This document shows positions 12,338-24,712 of a DNA stretch of 64,000 nt, in pieces (the stretch's first letter is position 1; each line of letters starts with the position of its first letter). Under the pieces are notes generated by a model. The model ran no database searches, was not told the origin of the DNA, and was given only the letters and a program-made list of their open reading frames with translations. Source of the DNA: Beaufortia kweichowensis (Eukaryota; Chordata; Actinopteri; Cypriniformes; Gastromyzontidae); the NCBI GenBank assembly GCA_019155185.1, contig CM032797.1, forward strand, positions 14,463,659 to 14,527,658, given 5' to 3'. A program made the position numbers and the translations under genes.

Positions 12338-15300
12338 GTGAGTGCGCCCTAACTTCCTGTTCCAGTCAGTCTGACACAAAAGAGGAAAATATGCCAAAGA
12401 GCAATCTGTTAGCTTGCAGTAAACCTGCTTCCAGTCATGTGAGACTGTTAGAGATAATATCCTTGGTGGCTTTTTGGTGCTGTTGATGACAACATTTGAC
12501 ATTTTCTGATTATAAATCTCAGTAACCATATGTATAGTTTTGTTCTTCTTGACTGATAATCCACATTAAACATGATCATTAGGTTGAATTATCAGGTGGA
12601 GCTCGAACAGCATGCAGCACCATAAATAGAATCAAAGGGAAAATTCATTTAGTTGTGAATGCTAATGTACAGTAAAGAGCCAAAATTAATATGGAAAAGA
12701 AAAAAAATGTTTTTTTTCCTCTAAGCTGATGAACTTTCCACCCATGGAAACAGAAACAGTCTTCACAGTGAAACTTTTTTGTCATTGTCATTACAGGCTT
12801 TATTAGTTTATTATGTTAACATTCATATAAAAGTATATGCACTGAAAAGTGTAATGTTTGCAGTTTGTTACAATTGATGTTTGATTTAGGTTTATTTTAT
12901 CAGATTTAAAAAACATTGTTTAAATACAATACATTCAAAGCTTATGATGTATTTAGTAATTATTACTTTTTTGAAGTAACTTAATTAACACTGGCCACAG
13001 ATATGTAAAATATGGTCTGTATATATGGTTTGGTCGGCATATTTTTCAAAACATGAAAGAACATACATTAAACAAATATAAGATAAAAATCACATTACCA
13101 TTAAAATTACCCTAAAAGCATTACATTCAGACACAACATTTATTCAATGTGTTTCTGTACTATACAGAAAATGTACTGTATGGAGCTTTCTACAAGTACA
13201 GAGTTGATCATAAAATGTGTTGTGGCTTATTTTAATTTATATATAACATATATTTAAATATAACATATATTTTGTAACTACAATTAATTTCATTGAATTT
13301 ATTATGCCACATATATGACATTATTATATATTTTTATTGTTAAAATACATTAGGGGGACAGTTGGGACAGGAAAAATGAACTTTTTTTTGTGTGTTGGAT
13401 AAAAGTTTGACATTTTATGTTAGATTTGTGCCATTTTTTTATTTATTAAAGGACACCAAATTGAACCTTATTGGTGGAAAGTACATCTAGAATATAACTT
13501 TAGTGTTATATGCCCTCCTGTGTTGCTCTGATGACAGATAGTCATAATAGAGGATTAAATATACCAGCACATAATCCTTATCAATTCTATTGGATCTAGC
13601 CTGTAAAGAAGTATTACCCTCCTGCTATCTAGCCCTCTGGGCTTTTCTGAGTTTGACATTTGAGAATTGATCTCAAGCCAAAAACGAAAAAAAAAAATCT
13701 TAACATCCTCTTAAAGGCTTGTGTGCCATTGATATAGTATTACCAATAACTTACCCATAACAAGCATGCAGGTACTTTACTGTGTTACAATAATATTTGT
13801 GTTTTTCTCCACAGGGGTGTGTTATGCTGAGTTTGGTGTGCGAGTGCCTAAAACCACAGGTTCGGCCTATACCTACAGCTATGTGACAGTGGGCGAATTT
13901 GTGGCTTTCTTCATTGGCTGGAATCTGATTTTGGAGTATCTGATCGGCACAGCAGCAGGAGCCAGTGCACTCAGCAGTATGTTTGACTCGCTGGCCAATC
14001 ACAGCATCAGTGGCTTCATGATCAATAACATAGGGACGCTCAATGGACTGGGTGAGTACAATGCAATAAAGGAAAATTCACACTAGCACTTCTAGATGAT
14101 GTGAATACTGTTTCTACTCTGGGGTACAGTTCACTGCTGATATTAGCATAGTCTGACATATAATATGTGTGTGCGCTCACTAACCTTGCCGATAACTAAT
14201 GTCCTACAGAGACAGAGATAAACCCATGAATCATGTCATAGAGATAAAGCCATGAAATCACATACAGTGCGCAAAGACCTGCCGTTGTTAGCACTTTGAG
14301 TTTAAAAAACATTAAGGGTGAGTAGATGACGGTATTTTCCCTTATCACCTAGAGTTATTTTTAAAGAATAAATTGTGAAATAAAATGACTTTTAACTTCT
14401 GCAGTCAGCAGTTTGTACAGCCTAACAACAGCTTGTTAAGACATAGCAAACTCCCTCACAGTTCCACCTCCGGTGTGAAAACACTGCTCTAGTGACATTT
14501 TGCAAGTGAAAATAAGCACTTTTTAGGATTGGGTATTTTTTAGAGACATTTCAGTTGTGTCTTTTCTAGAGAAAGGTAAGAATGTGCAAAAGAGAGCAGA
14601 TTTTTTTACTGCCTCTTTCAGGCAACAAGCAGAGAAGGAGTTTTCATACATTTTGTGATAGAAATGCAACTGGACCCTCAAAGTGAACAGACAAATATGA
14701 AAAGTATGAGTTCACCACACAGCATGTTAACCGGAAGATTTCAGACAGAACATTAGATACAGTATCAAGCCAAAATACATAATGTCACTTAGCCAGTAAA
14801 ATCTCTTCTTTTCCTTTTATCAGCCCACATTCTCTTTAAGTCCATTATAATCTGTCCCCTTCCATCTGTGTGTCTCTCTCACACAAATAGTAGCACTTCT
14901 GTTTAGTATTCTGTGTATTCTTAGAAATACATGGTTTATTTATGACAGCATTATGGAGTCAGCTGAGGATTGTCTGTTGTCATGGTGTGGAAACAGGTTT
15001 CCAAGCTCATTGCTGTCATATCGGGGACAGACAGACATTCCTACTGTCTAACTAAATACTATACTCTGTCCATCCATTTATCTATCCATCCATCTGCATT
15101 ATAAAGTGTTTTAACTTCTCAAGGCCTAATTCTTAAACCTTACGTTTAGGTTTTTGTTTGATATTTGTCAAAATCTTTTTTGATCATGTTTTGAAATCAA
15201 TGCTGACAAATGACTGCATTATCTCCTCTCAGGTAAAGGCGAACAGTCATATCCTGACATCCTTGCCCTTGTCATAGCCGTCCTGGTCACAGTGATAGTA

Positions 15301-18300
15301 GCTCTGGGTGTAAAGAACTCTGTGGGCTTCAACAACGTGCTGAATGTCATCAATCTGATGGTGTGGGTCTTCATGATGATTGCTGGACTCTTTTTCGTCA
15401 GCGGGAGCAACTGGGACGAGGGGCGATTCCTGCCTTACGGCTGGTCAGGGGTAAAAAGCATTTCAAGATATCCTCATATGAACTTTGAGGACATAGACAC
15501 ACTAGAATGACGCACAAAAAAATCACAGAAGGTTTTTGCTGATGTCACATCTAATTTAGTTTCACAGTGAACAGGTAGCTGACATCATAATCTCAATTAT
15601 CTTTCATCAGCACTTATTATATTAACAAACCATCCTTGACTCAGCACATGAGGAAATTACATTGTCTGCTCCGTCTGTTCCACAGGTCATGCAGGGTGCA
15701 GCCACTTGCTTTTATGCCTTTATAGGATTTGACATCATAGCTACCACTGGAGAGGAAGCCAAAAGTCCCAACACCTCCATCCCTTATGCCATCACTGCCT
15801 CTCTGGTCACCTGCCTCACTGCCTATGTCTCTGTGAGTATAGACATGACGTAAAATCTATTTTTGGGCTTTATTCTCTGTATATTCATGACTTGTTTTTC
15901 TCAATTTTAAATTTGTTAAATCATATAACTAGTGTTTTAGGTCATTTGCAACCTGTTTATACCTAAACCTCTCCATATAAGATCTAAAAGAAAATGAACT
16001 ATGTGTGCATCCAATCACATTTTTTAAAACATCAAATAGAGTCATTGATTATTCTCTTCATAAAGCAGATAGTCATTTATGAAAAGCTCTCCATTTATGA
16101 AAAAATCACCTTGCAAGGCTGTCTGCTTGTATGGAGGTTGTCATAGTAACAAAATGAGAGTTAACCAGTGGGCATCTTTTCTGCATCTCAATGCAGATTA
16201 TAGTATATTCCTCTGTAGTACAGGTATATGTATTTAGATCTTTCATTTTCCACAACCCTCATCCTTTTGGTTTTGGTTTTAGCTGGAGGAGAAATTGCTT
16301 TTACCAAAATGGCTCTTAATTTTCACATCTATAAGACTGTCAGATGAGGAGCAAACATGCTAATTAGGTGTTCGGCCTCAGTGTCTCAATGTGTTTTGCT
16401 TTAGAATAGACTAAATTTAGTCCAGGAACTTTAATTCTGTGTCTGAATGTGTTCTGTAATCATACAGTATGTTTGTATGCATGTGCTTGAGTTTAATGTA
16501 AATACAGTACTATTGATAAAACTATTTTTATAATCAGCAACTACTAAATATTCATTTTACAATTAATTTTCAAAAAATGTTTTAATATAAGGTTTGTAAC
16601 GTTTTACCCCCCCAAAATTATGCAAAATTATTATGTAGTATCAGCAGTAGCTTCCTGAAAGAAAATACTTCATTAATATTAGTTTACAGGTTAAATGCAC
16701 AGCAGGAAACAACTCTTATCTATCTTTTAAAAAAAATCTGTCTTTTTTTCTCTCTCAGGTGAGTGTGATCCTTACTCTAATGGTTCCCTACACTGAAATT
16801 GATTCAGATGCTCCACTGATGGAAATGTTTTCTCTACATGGCTTTCAAACTGCCAAATACATAGTGGCCATCGGCTCCATTGCAGGACTTACAGTCAGTT
16901 TGTTAGGATCTCTTTTTCCAATGCCAAGGGTCATCTACGCCATGGCTGGAGATGGTTTGCTCTTCAGGTAAAGAAAAGAAGAATTACCCACAAATTCATG
17001 TTTGATGCATGATGATTTGGAATGAGTATATCTTCATTAAATGTTTTAAAATGATTATATGTTTCAATGTTAGATTACAGTTTCCTGTGATAGCATAATA
17101 TGTATAAACAACTGTAAGTCATTCATAAGTTGATCGTAAGAAAACATTATGGCTTTGCTGATCTTTCAACATTTTCAACATCTTTTTTTAATCTTTTTTG
17201 GTAAACCCATTTGAGTCATAGGGTTTAAACACACACTTAACCTTTACATTTTATTTTGTGGTGTTACTAATGTAATTGTCTATCATAAAGGCTTTACATT
17301 CTTCTTATAGGCAAGAGCTATTACTTACATAGTCTGACTAAAACTTTATGTTGTAGGTTCTTGGCCAATGTGAGTACATACACAGAGACACCTGCAGTGG
17401 CCTGTGTGGTTTCCGGTTTCCTCTCGGCTCTGTTGGCTCTGCTTGTCAGCCTGAGAGACCTGATTGAGATGATGTCTATCGGCACCCTGCTAGCCTACAC
17501 GCTAGTGTCAGTTTGCGTGCTATTGCTCCGCTATCAGCCCGAAGGAGACATCCATGGTTTCGTCAATTTCCTTTCAGAGCAGAATGCGAAGCGTAAAGAG
17601 GGCGTATTAGCCGAGTGCGAGAAGGAAGCCTGTTCACCGGTAAGCGAGGGTGATGATTACGGAGGAGCTCCCACAAACACCTGTGGAGCAAAGAACCTCC
17701 CATCGCTAGGAGACAATGAGATGCTGATCGGCAAGCCTGACAAATCCACATACACCTCCAGCCACCCAAACTACGGTACCGTGGACATGTCCTCAGGCAT
17801 CGAATCGGATGAGACGGACGGCGCGTACCTGCTCAAGTTAAAGAAGCTGCTTGGGCCGCGCTATTACACCATGCGCATCCGGCTCGGCCTGCCCGGCAAG
17901 ATGGACAGGCCCACGGTGGCCACGGGCCGAACTGTCACCCGCTGTGTCATTCTGCTGTTCATTCTTATCTTCTGCTTCTGCTCTCTCATTATATTCGGGT
18001 CGGATCAGATCGCGGATGGTCAATGGTGGGCCGTGCTTCTGCTGGTGATCCTGATGCTGGTTATTACGCTCTTGGTCTTCATCATCATTCAGCAGCCGGA
18101 GAACCCCAAGCGACTGCCCTACATGGCTCCCTGCGTTCCTTTCGTCCCAGCCTCTGCCATGCTGGTAAATGTTTACCTCATGCTCAAGCTGTCCAGCATC
18201 ACGTGGATCCGTTTTGGCATGTGGTGCTTTGTGGGTGAGTTTCAGCATTATTAGAAGTAGAGAGGTTAGCAGACTAACATATTACTGTCTCTTATATGAA

Positions 18301-19227
18301 AATATTGGTAACACTTTACAATAAATTTGTGTTTGTTAACATTAGTAAAGGCATTAGCGAACATTACAGTATGGTTTTTCAGCATGTATTAATTTTTTGT
18401 TTTTAACATTAGTTAAAGCCGATACAATATTGTTTGTGTTACTGTAGTTCATTGAGCATTAACCTGTTAACTGTCACCGTTCCACAGGAAACACAGGTTA
18501 TTTCACTGTTCACTTTAATGTTTCATAGTTGAATTTTAATCTAATCATGATAAACTATATATTGATGGAAAGGTATTAGAATATGTATTAGTAAATGCTG
18601 AATTAAACTACTAAATTAACATGGACTATGATCAGTAAATGCTGTAGAAGTACTTTTAATCGTAAGTTAAATAAACATTTGTTAAATGGCAAAAGCTGCT
18701 TGATGATAGAGACATGAAGGAAACTATTACTTAATTTTTAGTTAAAAATAATTGCATGGAACAATATCTCTGCACTAAGCCCTTTATAAATCTTTAAACA
18801 ATTTTAATTACTTCTGAGATTAACATTAGTGCGCTACCTCATGCATGTATTTGTGTGTGCAGGTGTTCTGATCTACTTTGGCTACGGCATGTGGAACAGC
18901 ACTCTGGAGATCACAGCGCGTGAGGAGGAGGCCCACGCCAGCACATACCAGCGCTATGACATGGGTGTGGATGACAATTTTGCAGGAGATGATGATCTGT
19001 ATCCTTCAGGAGACGGGGGACAGTTCCAAAGCTGGAGCTCCCATGAGGGCAGAGGTGGGCACCAGAAACAGCAACACCAAGAGCAGTGTGATGACCAGGA
19101 CAGGGTGGACAACCACAGGACCTCCTCTTTCTCCTCACACAGCAGGGCCAAAAGCAAAGCTAGCAAAGCCACTCCAGGCTTCGAGGCACTGGTGGTCGAT
19201 GATGATTTGGACGATCCTTTGGAATGA
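12034..19227 (+). CDS. slc7a14: SLC7A14, lysosomal cationic amino acid/GABA transporter-like protein (whole coding span, 7 exons)
   Basis: Coding exons are 12034-12337, 13815-14051, 15233-15450, 15686-15832, 16759-16967, 17357-18234 and 18863-19227. All join with consistent phase and GT-AG borders into 786 codons including the stop (785 residues; the human protein is about 771). The N-terminus (SGLLAKLDPRRVQWG), the first-helix motif GVGSCVGTGMYV at residues 62-73, GFDIIATTGEEAKSPNTSIP after the fifth helix, and SLFPMPRVIYAMAGDGLLF match SLC7A14 closely. It belongs to the APC superfamily, CAT subfamily, about 14 membrane helices. Residues 433-565 form a long hydrophilic loop, a hallmark of SLC7A14. 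In mammals it is neuronal and retinal, sits in lysosomes, and is implicated in cationic amino acid or GABA uptake; mutations are linked to retinitis pigmentosa. Fish often keep two copies (a and b); I cannot say which this is. Confidence 0.97.
12338..13814 (+). other. slc7a14: slc7a14 intron, nothing else seen
   Basis: AT-rich intron ending in TTTTTCTCCACAG. No gene or clear repeat is recognised. A GGGGGACAGTTGGGACAGG string near 13351 stands out from the surrounding AT-rich sequence but I cannot assign it. Confidence 0.6.
13815..14051 (+). CDS. slc7a14: slc7a14 coding exon 2
   Basis: Residues 102-180 plus one base. The stretch CYAEFGVRVPKTTGSAYTYS is the conserved segment after helix 2 in cationic amino acid transporters, followed by the next hydrophobic helix (GEFVAFFIGWNLILEYLIG). 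Confidence 0.96.
14052..15232 (+). other. slc7a14: slc7a14 intron, nothing else seen
   Basis: Intron without recognisable genes or clear repeats. It ends at the acceptor TATCTCCTCTCAG. Confidence 0.6.
15233..15450 (+). CDS. slc7a14: slc7a14 coding exon 3
   Basis: Residues 181-253: a hydrophobic helix (ILALVIAVLVTVIVALGV), the conserved KNSVGFNNVLNVINL linker and another helix, ending at the WSG that precedes the next exon. It is spliced in phase 0; the donor GTAAAA is weaker than the others in this gene. Confidence 0.95.
15686..15832 (+). CDS. slc7a14: slc7a14 coding exon 4
   Basis: Residues 254-302, phase 0 on both sides. It carries TCFYAFIGFDIIATTGEEAK, the helix-6 signature of the family, with the conserved Gly, Phe, Asp and Glu residues intact. 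Confidence 0.96.
15833..16758 (+). other. slc7a14: slc7a14 intron with an X-box-like site
   Basis: About 0.9 kb intron. An RFX X-box-like imperfect palindrome, GTTGTCATAGTAAC, lies at 16137-16150. Otherwise nothing is recognised. Confidence 0.5.
16759..16967 (+). CDS. slc7a14: slc7a14 coding exon 5
   Basis: Residues 303-371 plus two bases. It encodes the VSVILTLMVPY helix, an extramembrane segment, and the strongly conserved LLGSLFPMPRVIYAMAGDGL motif of the CAT subfamily. Confidence 0.96.
17357..18234 (+). CDS. slc7a14: slc7a14 coding exon 6, with the long hydrophilic loop
   Basis: Residues 372-664 plus one base, the largest exon. It encodes two helices, then a polar loop (about residues 433-565) containing CEKEACSPVSEGD, NTCGAKNLPSLGDNEMLIG and HPNYGTVDM, all SLC7A14-specific. 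Three more hydrophobic helices follow (starting CVILLFILIFCFC). It is visibly richer in GC and CpG than the introns. Confidence 0.97.
18306..18470 (+). mobile_element. 'AACACTTTACAATAA' repeat, probable non-autonomous DNA transposon
   Basis: Begins TAACACTTTACAATAA and continues with repeated TTAACATTAG/TTAGTTAA phrases. This is the style of a very common fish repeat built from TTAACATTAGTTAATGCATT-like units. A related copy lies near 30885-31025. The family assignment rests on memory of the repeat, not on a search. Confidence 0.55.
18528..18573 (+). repeat. Dispersed repeat, copy A
   Basis: The 46-base segment with the core 'TAATCTAATCATGATAAACT' and TATATTGATGGAAAGG recurs in inverted orientation at 58646-58691 with only a few differences. 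Two copies 40 kb apart mark it as a dispersed repeat, probably part of a longer element. Confidence 0.75.
18863..19227 (+). CDS. slc7a14: slc7a14 coding exon 7, last helix and C-terminal tail
   Basis: Residues 665-785 and the TGA stop. It starts with the end of the last helix (GVLIYFGYGMWNSTLEI, conserved), followed by a hydrophilic tail rich in His, Gln, Ser and Asp. The tail differs in length and sequence from mammals but keeps STYQRYD and the acidic end. Confidence 0.95.
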
Positions 19228-22200
19228 GAATGTAATTTGAATGTACTTGTCTGCCAACAACTGCAGAACCCTTGGGCTAGGTTGTTATCTCTCTGCAATG
19301 AATATTTATGTCATTCCCATTTCTTCATTTGCAGCCTTTTTGTCACTACGGGTAGGATAGTCAGAATGGTCACGGTGTAATCCCAGCTAATGGGGAAGGT
19401 TCACAGAACTCTGGCTAATGTTTCCTAAAAGTTTTCTCAAAGTAAGCAAATGATATTTTTGCGATAACGTTAAAAGAACATTTTATAATTATTATACGTC
19501 ATTGTTAAACGTTGTAAAAACGTTGGCATATATGGATTATTCTTAAATTTTTGATGAAAGATTTAAATCCATCCAGAATCATACATCCAGAAATCTTCAG
19601 TTTTCATAACTTAATAGGAATTTTAGCGAACGTTTTTGAAGCATATTTTTGTTAGCTGTAATATATCTTTAAAAGAGTGCATAGTTTTTATAATTGATTA
19701 CATAGCACCTAAAAATGTGCATAATACTTTTTTCTCTATATGAGTTCAAATGTTCAGTCCTGAGTTCTCACTGTAATCATGTGAGTGAACTCGCCAAGCA
19801 CTTAAATATGTTCATTTAATTATTTCACTTAATAGCACCCCCCCTTAAATTACAGTAACTAACATAAAATTGATTGTCATCTAGCCTGTCGGCAGTCTCT
19901 CACCTTTCCCTGAAACAAGCCTTTTGCAACAGACAGAATAGTCATTTAGCTTGGGTCACTTCCTCTGTTCCATTAGCCCTGAGATTATCTTTATGTAAGG
20001 TCAAATTAAAACCAGCTGAAACATTGCCATTCAAAGCCCTTGCTGCAGAAGTCCACTTTAAAACAAAACAATTTGCACAAACTTTTCTTATTTGAATAGC
20101 TCAGTTGCTGCTTCTGCTTTAGATATTGTTCCTAATATAAACGATAGCCTTGAAATGCAAAAGGGAAGGACAAACATGTAATGTGGCCCAACAGTTAGAT
20201 TAACAGAGAAAGGCCTCTTTTTTCCATGCTAACATCTAGCCCAAGTGAGGTTTGGACCGTAGGTTGTTAGAAATAGTAACTGGATTTTGCTTGCAATAGT
20301 GCCTTCATCTGTTAACGTGTGCTTTAAATATGTCCATCAAGATGTCCATGCTTGTTTGTTTAGCATTTTCATTTATCAGTTTGATGTTGACACGAGGAAG
20401 CATCTCCATACCGCAGATTTGTTTCCCGGTGAAGGTTCTTACATGTGTGCCTGTCTATCGTCATGTTTCACGCTCCATTCATTTTATGCCAGTAACTCCC
20501 CTCCATCCTTGCAAGCAGGCAGCTCTGTGTATATACCGACAGTGTGACCACAGTACAATTTGTGTCTCTCGGCTGGTCAGTGTACATTCCCTATAAAAAA
20601 AGAAAAGACAGGCAAACAGAGGCTACATGAAGTGCATGTAGTGGGGAGCGTGTTGTGAATTTTTATCTGGGTGTGCTCTTCTGCTGTTCCCTCCCCCGAT
20701 TCACGTGGCGTCCGACTGATTTGTCCAATCCAACTCTATCTGTGCTCCAGCTGTGCCAGCCGAAAAAGGCAAAAATGAAAACAGACAACCAATTCAGGCC
20801 TCAAATCCATATGCCAATTCCAAATCATTGGAGGCTTTTTGTGTTAAAAATCGCACTGAGCAAAGCATGCCATTTTGCTTTTTATTTATCTCCTCTGTGT
20901 AACACTTTGAATTTTTTGAAGAAAATAGAAGATTTAAATGCCATAAAATGAAGCTTGCTGGCTAACCCCCTTCAGTACCATAAGCTTTCTGCATACATTT
21001 GCCAACAAAAATAGCTTTGTTTGAGGCCTGGGTTGGTTTGTTTCCTGCATCTGGTCTATAATGTGATTATCTTTGTTGCTGTGGCATTTTGCTGAATGTG
21101 ACGCATGTTCAGACATACAGGGCCCAGAGTAAAACTGTGCTCTTTAGTATTTGCATGTGTGGTGACCGTTAACAGACTTAATGTTACTCTCAAATGTAGC
21201 ATTCTGAGAGATGAGGATAGCAGTCTGCCCGTATGCCCCGTCCCTTCCCGAGTGGCCTCTGTTTACAAAGCAAGCCAAAGTCTGCAACCTTTGTTTACCG
21301 TATCTGACAAAAGACACCATTTTACTTCCGTAGAGTAGAACACCGTATAACAGTGTGGAGAAATGAGATAAAGAAATTGAGGAAAAGTATTTTTTTACAG
21401 GCATTTCATAACTTGGGGTTCTCTGTGGGGTAGCTTATCCACCGCTGGTGGTATTTTGTGGGTTCAGCAGAACTTCTTAAGAAAAGTTGTGAAAGCATAT
21501 ATTTTTACTGACCTCTTTCTAGAATGATAAAAACGTAACTGGAGAATTTTTGCATTTTGATTTAGAAGTTTTTATTTTTAAAGGAATGTTAGAACATGGG
21601 CTCAATGAAGGCACGGTTAACCAAGACAAAAAAAAAAACAGAGATATTTTGTTATTATAAATCTGTGTGAAAATAATGAAAAAGATTTCCACTACTGCTT
21701 TCAAAGTCAGGTACTATTTGTTATTTGTCTCTCAGAAAAGGTACAGTGTTTGTACTTTGTAAGCTATCTTTCCTGCTATCATACTGTTCGGTATTTGTTC
21801 AGGAAATGTTGAGATTGGCTTCCCCTGCAAATCTGATATTTGTTTCTGCTGTATATTTTGGTATGAAGTGGATGTATTCTGGTTTCTATGATTTTTTTTT
21901 AACGAATCTATTTATTGTTTCTTCTTTTTTTGTGGTTTGCTCTCCCGTTGCACTGTGTAATGAGATGTTAATATTGCTTCCATGCAACAATGAAAGTCAT
22001 TTATTGCAGATCAGATAAGACTCCTGATTTTCCTTTCGCTTAAAGGCAGTATCACTAAACCTAAAGTCAGAAGTAACAAATATGCTCACATGGGTGGTTT
22101 GTGTAAGTGGTGTAGTCTAGCTCCGTTTCCTGTGGGGTGGAGCGCTGAGCCTAGAATAACACTGATCTGAGGGCAGTACCTGAGCACAATGGAAACATGG

Positions 22201-23280
22201 TCATACTGGGAGGGTGCAGAGGAATGAGACACGCGTTATCGTTCCATTATCATTGCTACAGTGGTGGTCTATGTCGATGTGGTACAATATGGTTTTGAGA
22301 TATCAAAGCATGTTGTTATGTTTAATTCATACAGACCCCGTCTTTCTGTATGGCACAGACATCGACTTAACCAGTCCTCCCGAAGCACGCTCCTTTTGTG
22401 GGAGGGTCTTCATAAATGTTTTTCCTATGAGGCACTCATAGGACGTCATCCGTGTTCATTTTTTATCTGTCATCGACCTAATCAAATTTAAATGTGATGT
22501 CCTTATATTGTATGTTATTTGTTGGGGACCAAAATCCCTGTTGTTCTGATGCAAAATATCCTGGTGCTAAGCAGACATTTTGGATGTTAGAAACAGTGAA
22601 TGCACTGGAGATGCTTAACATACCTATATTTAGGTAAACTGCACATGTAGGCACTTTTATGCTTATGCAAACATATTCATAGAAATTGTTATAATTATAT
22701 TTTGCTTGAAATTCAAACTTTTTCAAACATTTTTATAGTTGCCACCCTTGGACAAACATTTCAAATTGTCTTTCCCAAAATCATCTAAAATACTTTTGTT
22801 AGTGACTTTTGATTCCAAAATGACATTGTTGTCATTTTTTTCAGATATTTAAAGAAAATAATCTTTTGGTAAACATTCTAGGGATTTTTTGGTTTCCAAC
22901 CAAAACACAGCTACAGTAAGCTACAACTAGTGAGTCATTGCCCCCATGTTTCCACATTAGTGTGATTATTTTCTTGGAAAAGAATTAACCCAGTAGCACT
23001 TTAAATTTGTAAGTGAGGTTTTTTGGTCAAGATGCAGACATACTCTACGACTCCACAGACCATGCCAAATCTTCTTTTCTTAAACTATGAACATTCAGAG
23101 AGCTGGATTAACATCAGAATACTTCTGTTTTCAGCCTCTTTTTCCTGCTGGTTCAGGTTATTCTCTGCTTTGACTGTAATTTTTCCTCTCCAGTGTATTT
23201 GGAACAGAAATACACTGTACAGAATGCGACATTTTTCCTATTTAATTTATTCCGCCTTTAACTACCTCTAAACAAATACA
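19228..23280 (+). other. slc7a14: Probable long 3' UTR of slc7a14
   Basis: No other gene is recognised between the slc7a14 stop and the convergent cldn11. Mammalian SLC7A14 has a 3' UTR of several kilobases, so much of this is likely transcribed. I saw no AATAAA near the stop; one is at 23492-23497, just past a transposon-like repeat. Several frames of 60-100 codons (for example 20655-20951 and 21725-22018) have no recognisable homology and look like chance. The true poly(A) site is not determined. Confidence 0.45.
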
Positions 23281-23281
23281 T

Positions 23282-23473
23282 AAAAGAATTTGTTAACCCA
23301 AAAAAAAAACCTTCTACCTTAATTCTTTAATTTAATCACCTTTATGTAATTTCAAATATGCATGATCTTTGTTTTATTTGGAATACAAAAGGAGAAACTC
23401 TAAATAAGAAAAACTAACGTGAAAAACTTTGGGTGACCAAGTGAGAGAATTTTTGGGTTATCTATTCCTTTAG
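23282..23473. mobile_element. Small inverted-repeat transposon (MITE-like)
   Basis: The left end, AAAAGAATTTGTTAACCCAA, and the right end, TTGGGTTATCTATTCCTTTA, are near-reverse complements about 190 bp apart. The ends belong to the family whose typical terminus reads 'AAAGGAATAGTTCACCCAAA', seen several more times in this window. There is no coding capacity, so it is non-autonomous. Confidence 0.65.
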
Positions 23474-24129
23474 TACTTACAAATAAGAAGCAATAAACAA
23501 GATATACAAACTGCGTCATTTGAAGGATAAGGTCATATTGATATGAGTGTTGATATTTGCTCTGTCCTGAATATTTAAATTCCACAAAAATGTTCATGTG
23601 TAGCTTATACCTTCTCTATTCAGCAATTTCTGTGTCCCTATATTGCATCTTGTATAACAGAAAGCATTCACTGCATAGGATCCTATCTAGACAACAAAGA
23701 TAAAGGCCATCCACAACCACAGCATAAATCTTCCTTTATGGCTGATTATAACTGTATTACTTTTAATCAGTGCTACAGTATCTGTCAGTCATTGAGTTGC
23801 CCACCAGTCCTAAGTGGAACCAGTTTCTCACTGAAGAAAAATCGATACAGGTACTGTGTCTTGAGTACCTAAATCATGTGTTCTCTTGAGTGTTGTTAGC
23901 TAAAATGAATGACTAGTTAATGATGATGCAGTGCACTTGCCTGAACATCTAGCAGATGTTGAGACTCAGAAACACAGTGTGCTCAACATTATACAGTCCA
24001 TTAAAGAGCAATTCTGCATTTAGAAACAGAACTTACAGTTCAGTAGGGTTTTATATTAAAAACATAAGACACTGCCAATAATAAAAAACTAGTAGTTGAA
24101 GAGCAGGTAATTTCACGTGGACAACATTG

Positions 24130-24712
24130 TTTATTACAACAAACATAATAAAAACTGCATACAAGTAACAATAAATAACAGAGTCAGTTACTGCTTTGGT
24201 CCAGTTTTGGTCTAAGTACAGTTGGGCAGCTATTAATAACTTTTTTACCTTAACTTCACTGTGTGTGCTTGACATAAACAGTGTTCTAAAATCAAACAAG
24301 TTTTTACATAGTTGTACAAAAAGAAATAAATCAAAAGATTTACAATAAAAACAACATTGACAAATACTGTTAGTATTTATATAAAAATGCAAAATGCATG
24401 AATTAAAAACTTTCACTACAAAAATAAGACTTACAAAAGGCACATTGTTCTGTGCAGAATCAGTAAAAACGTAAGAAAAATAAATCCTTCAGTACTGGTC
24501 CTCTGATTACAGCAGGTCTTTCACCAGCGCCTGTCCATTATTACTGTATATGTAACTCTGCTGCCAAATCGAAGAGAGTTCAGCTTTTTAAAATCAATCC
24601 ATAGTGTCACCACTGTACATACAGACACGGCTGAAACAAGAAAGTGGTGAAAGAAAGAAAAATAAAGGAAGAAAGAGCAAAAAATCGTGGCGTGCTGCAG
24701 TAATCCCCGCGC
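24130..24712 (-). other. cldn11: cldn11 3' UTR with candidate poly(A) signal
   Basis: The stretch follows the cldn11 stop on the minus strand. A minus-strand AATAAA (plus-strand TTTATT) lies at 24130-24135, about 580 bases past the stop, which is a plausible end. The 130-codon minus-strand frame at 24051-24443 falls in this UTR and is AT-rich with no recognised family, so I treat it as chance. Confidence 0.5.

Larger units (their letters stand above)
18235..18862 (+). other. slc7a14: slc7a14 last intron, filled by repeats
   Basis: Most of this intron is repetitive: an element beginning GTAACACTTTACAATAA near 18307, then a second dispersed sequence around 18528-18573 that recurs inverted at 58.65 kb. 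Confidence 0.6.

Noticed and set aside
17838..18248. 136-codon minus-strand frame
   Set aside because: It is the antisense shadow of slc7a14 coding exon 6, whose plus-strand reading is clearly the real one.
24051..24443. 130-codon minus-strand frame
   Set aside because: Lies in the cldn11 3' UTR, AT-rich and hydrophobic by composition, with no homology I recognise.
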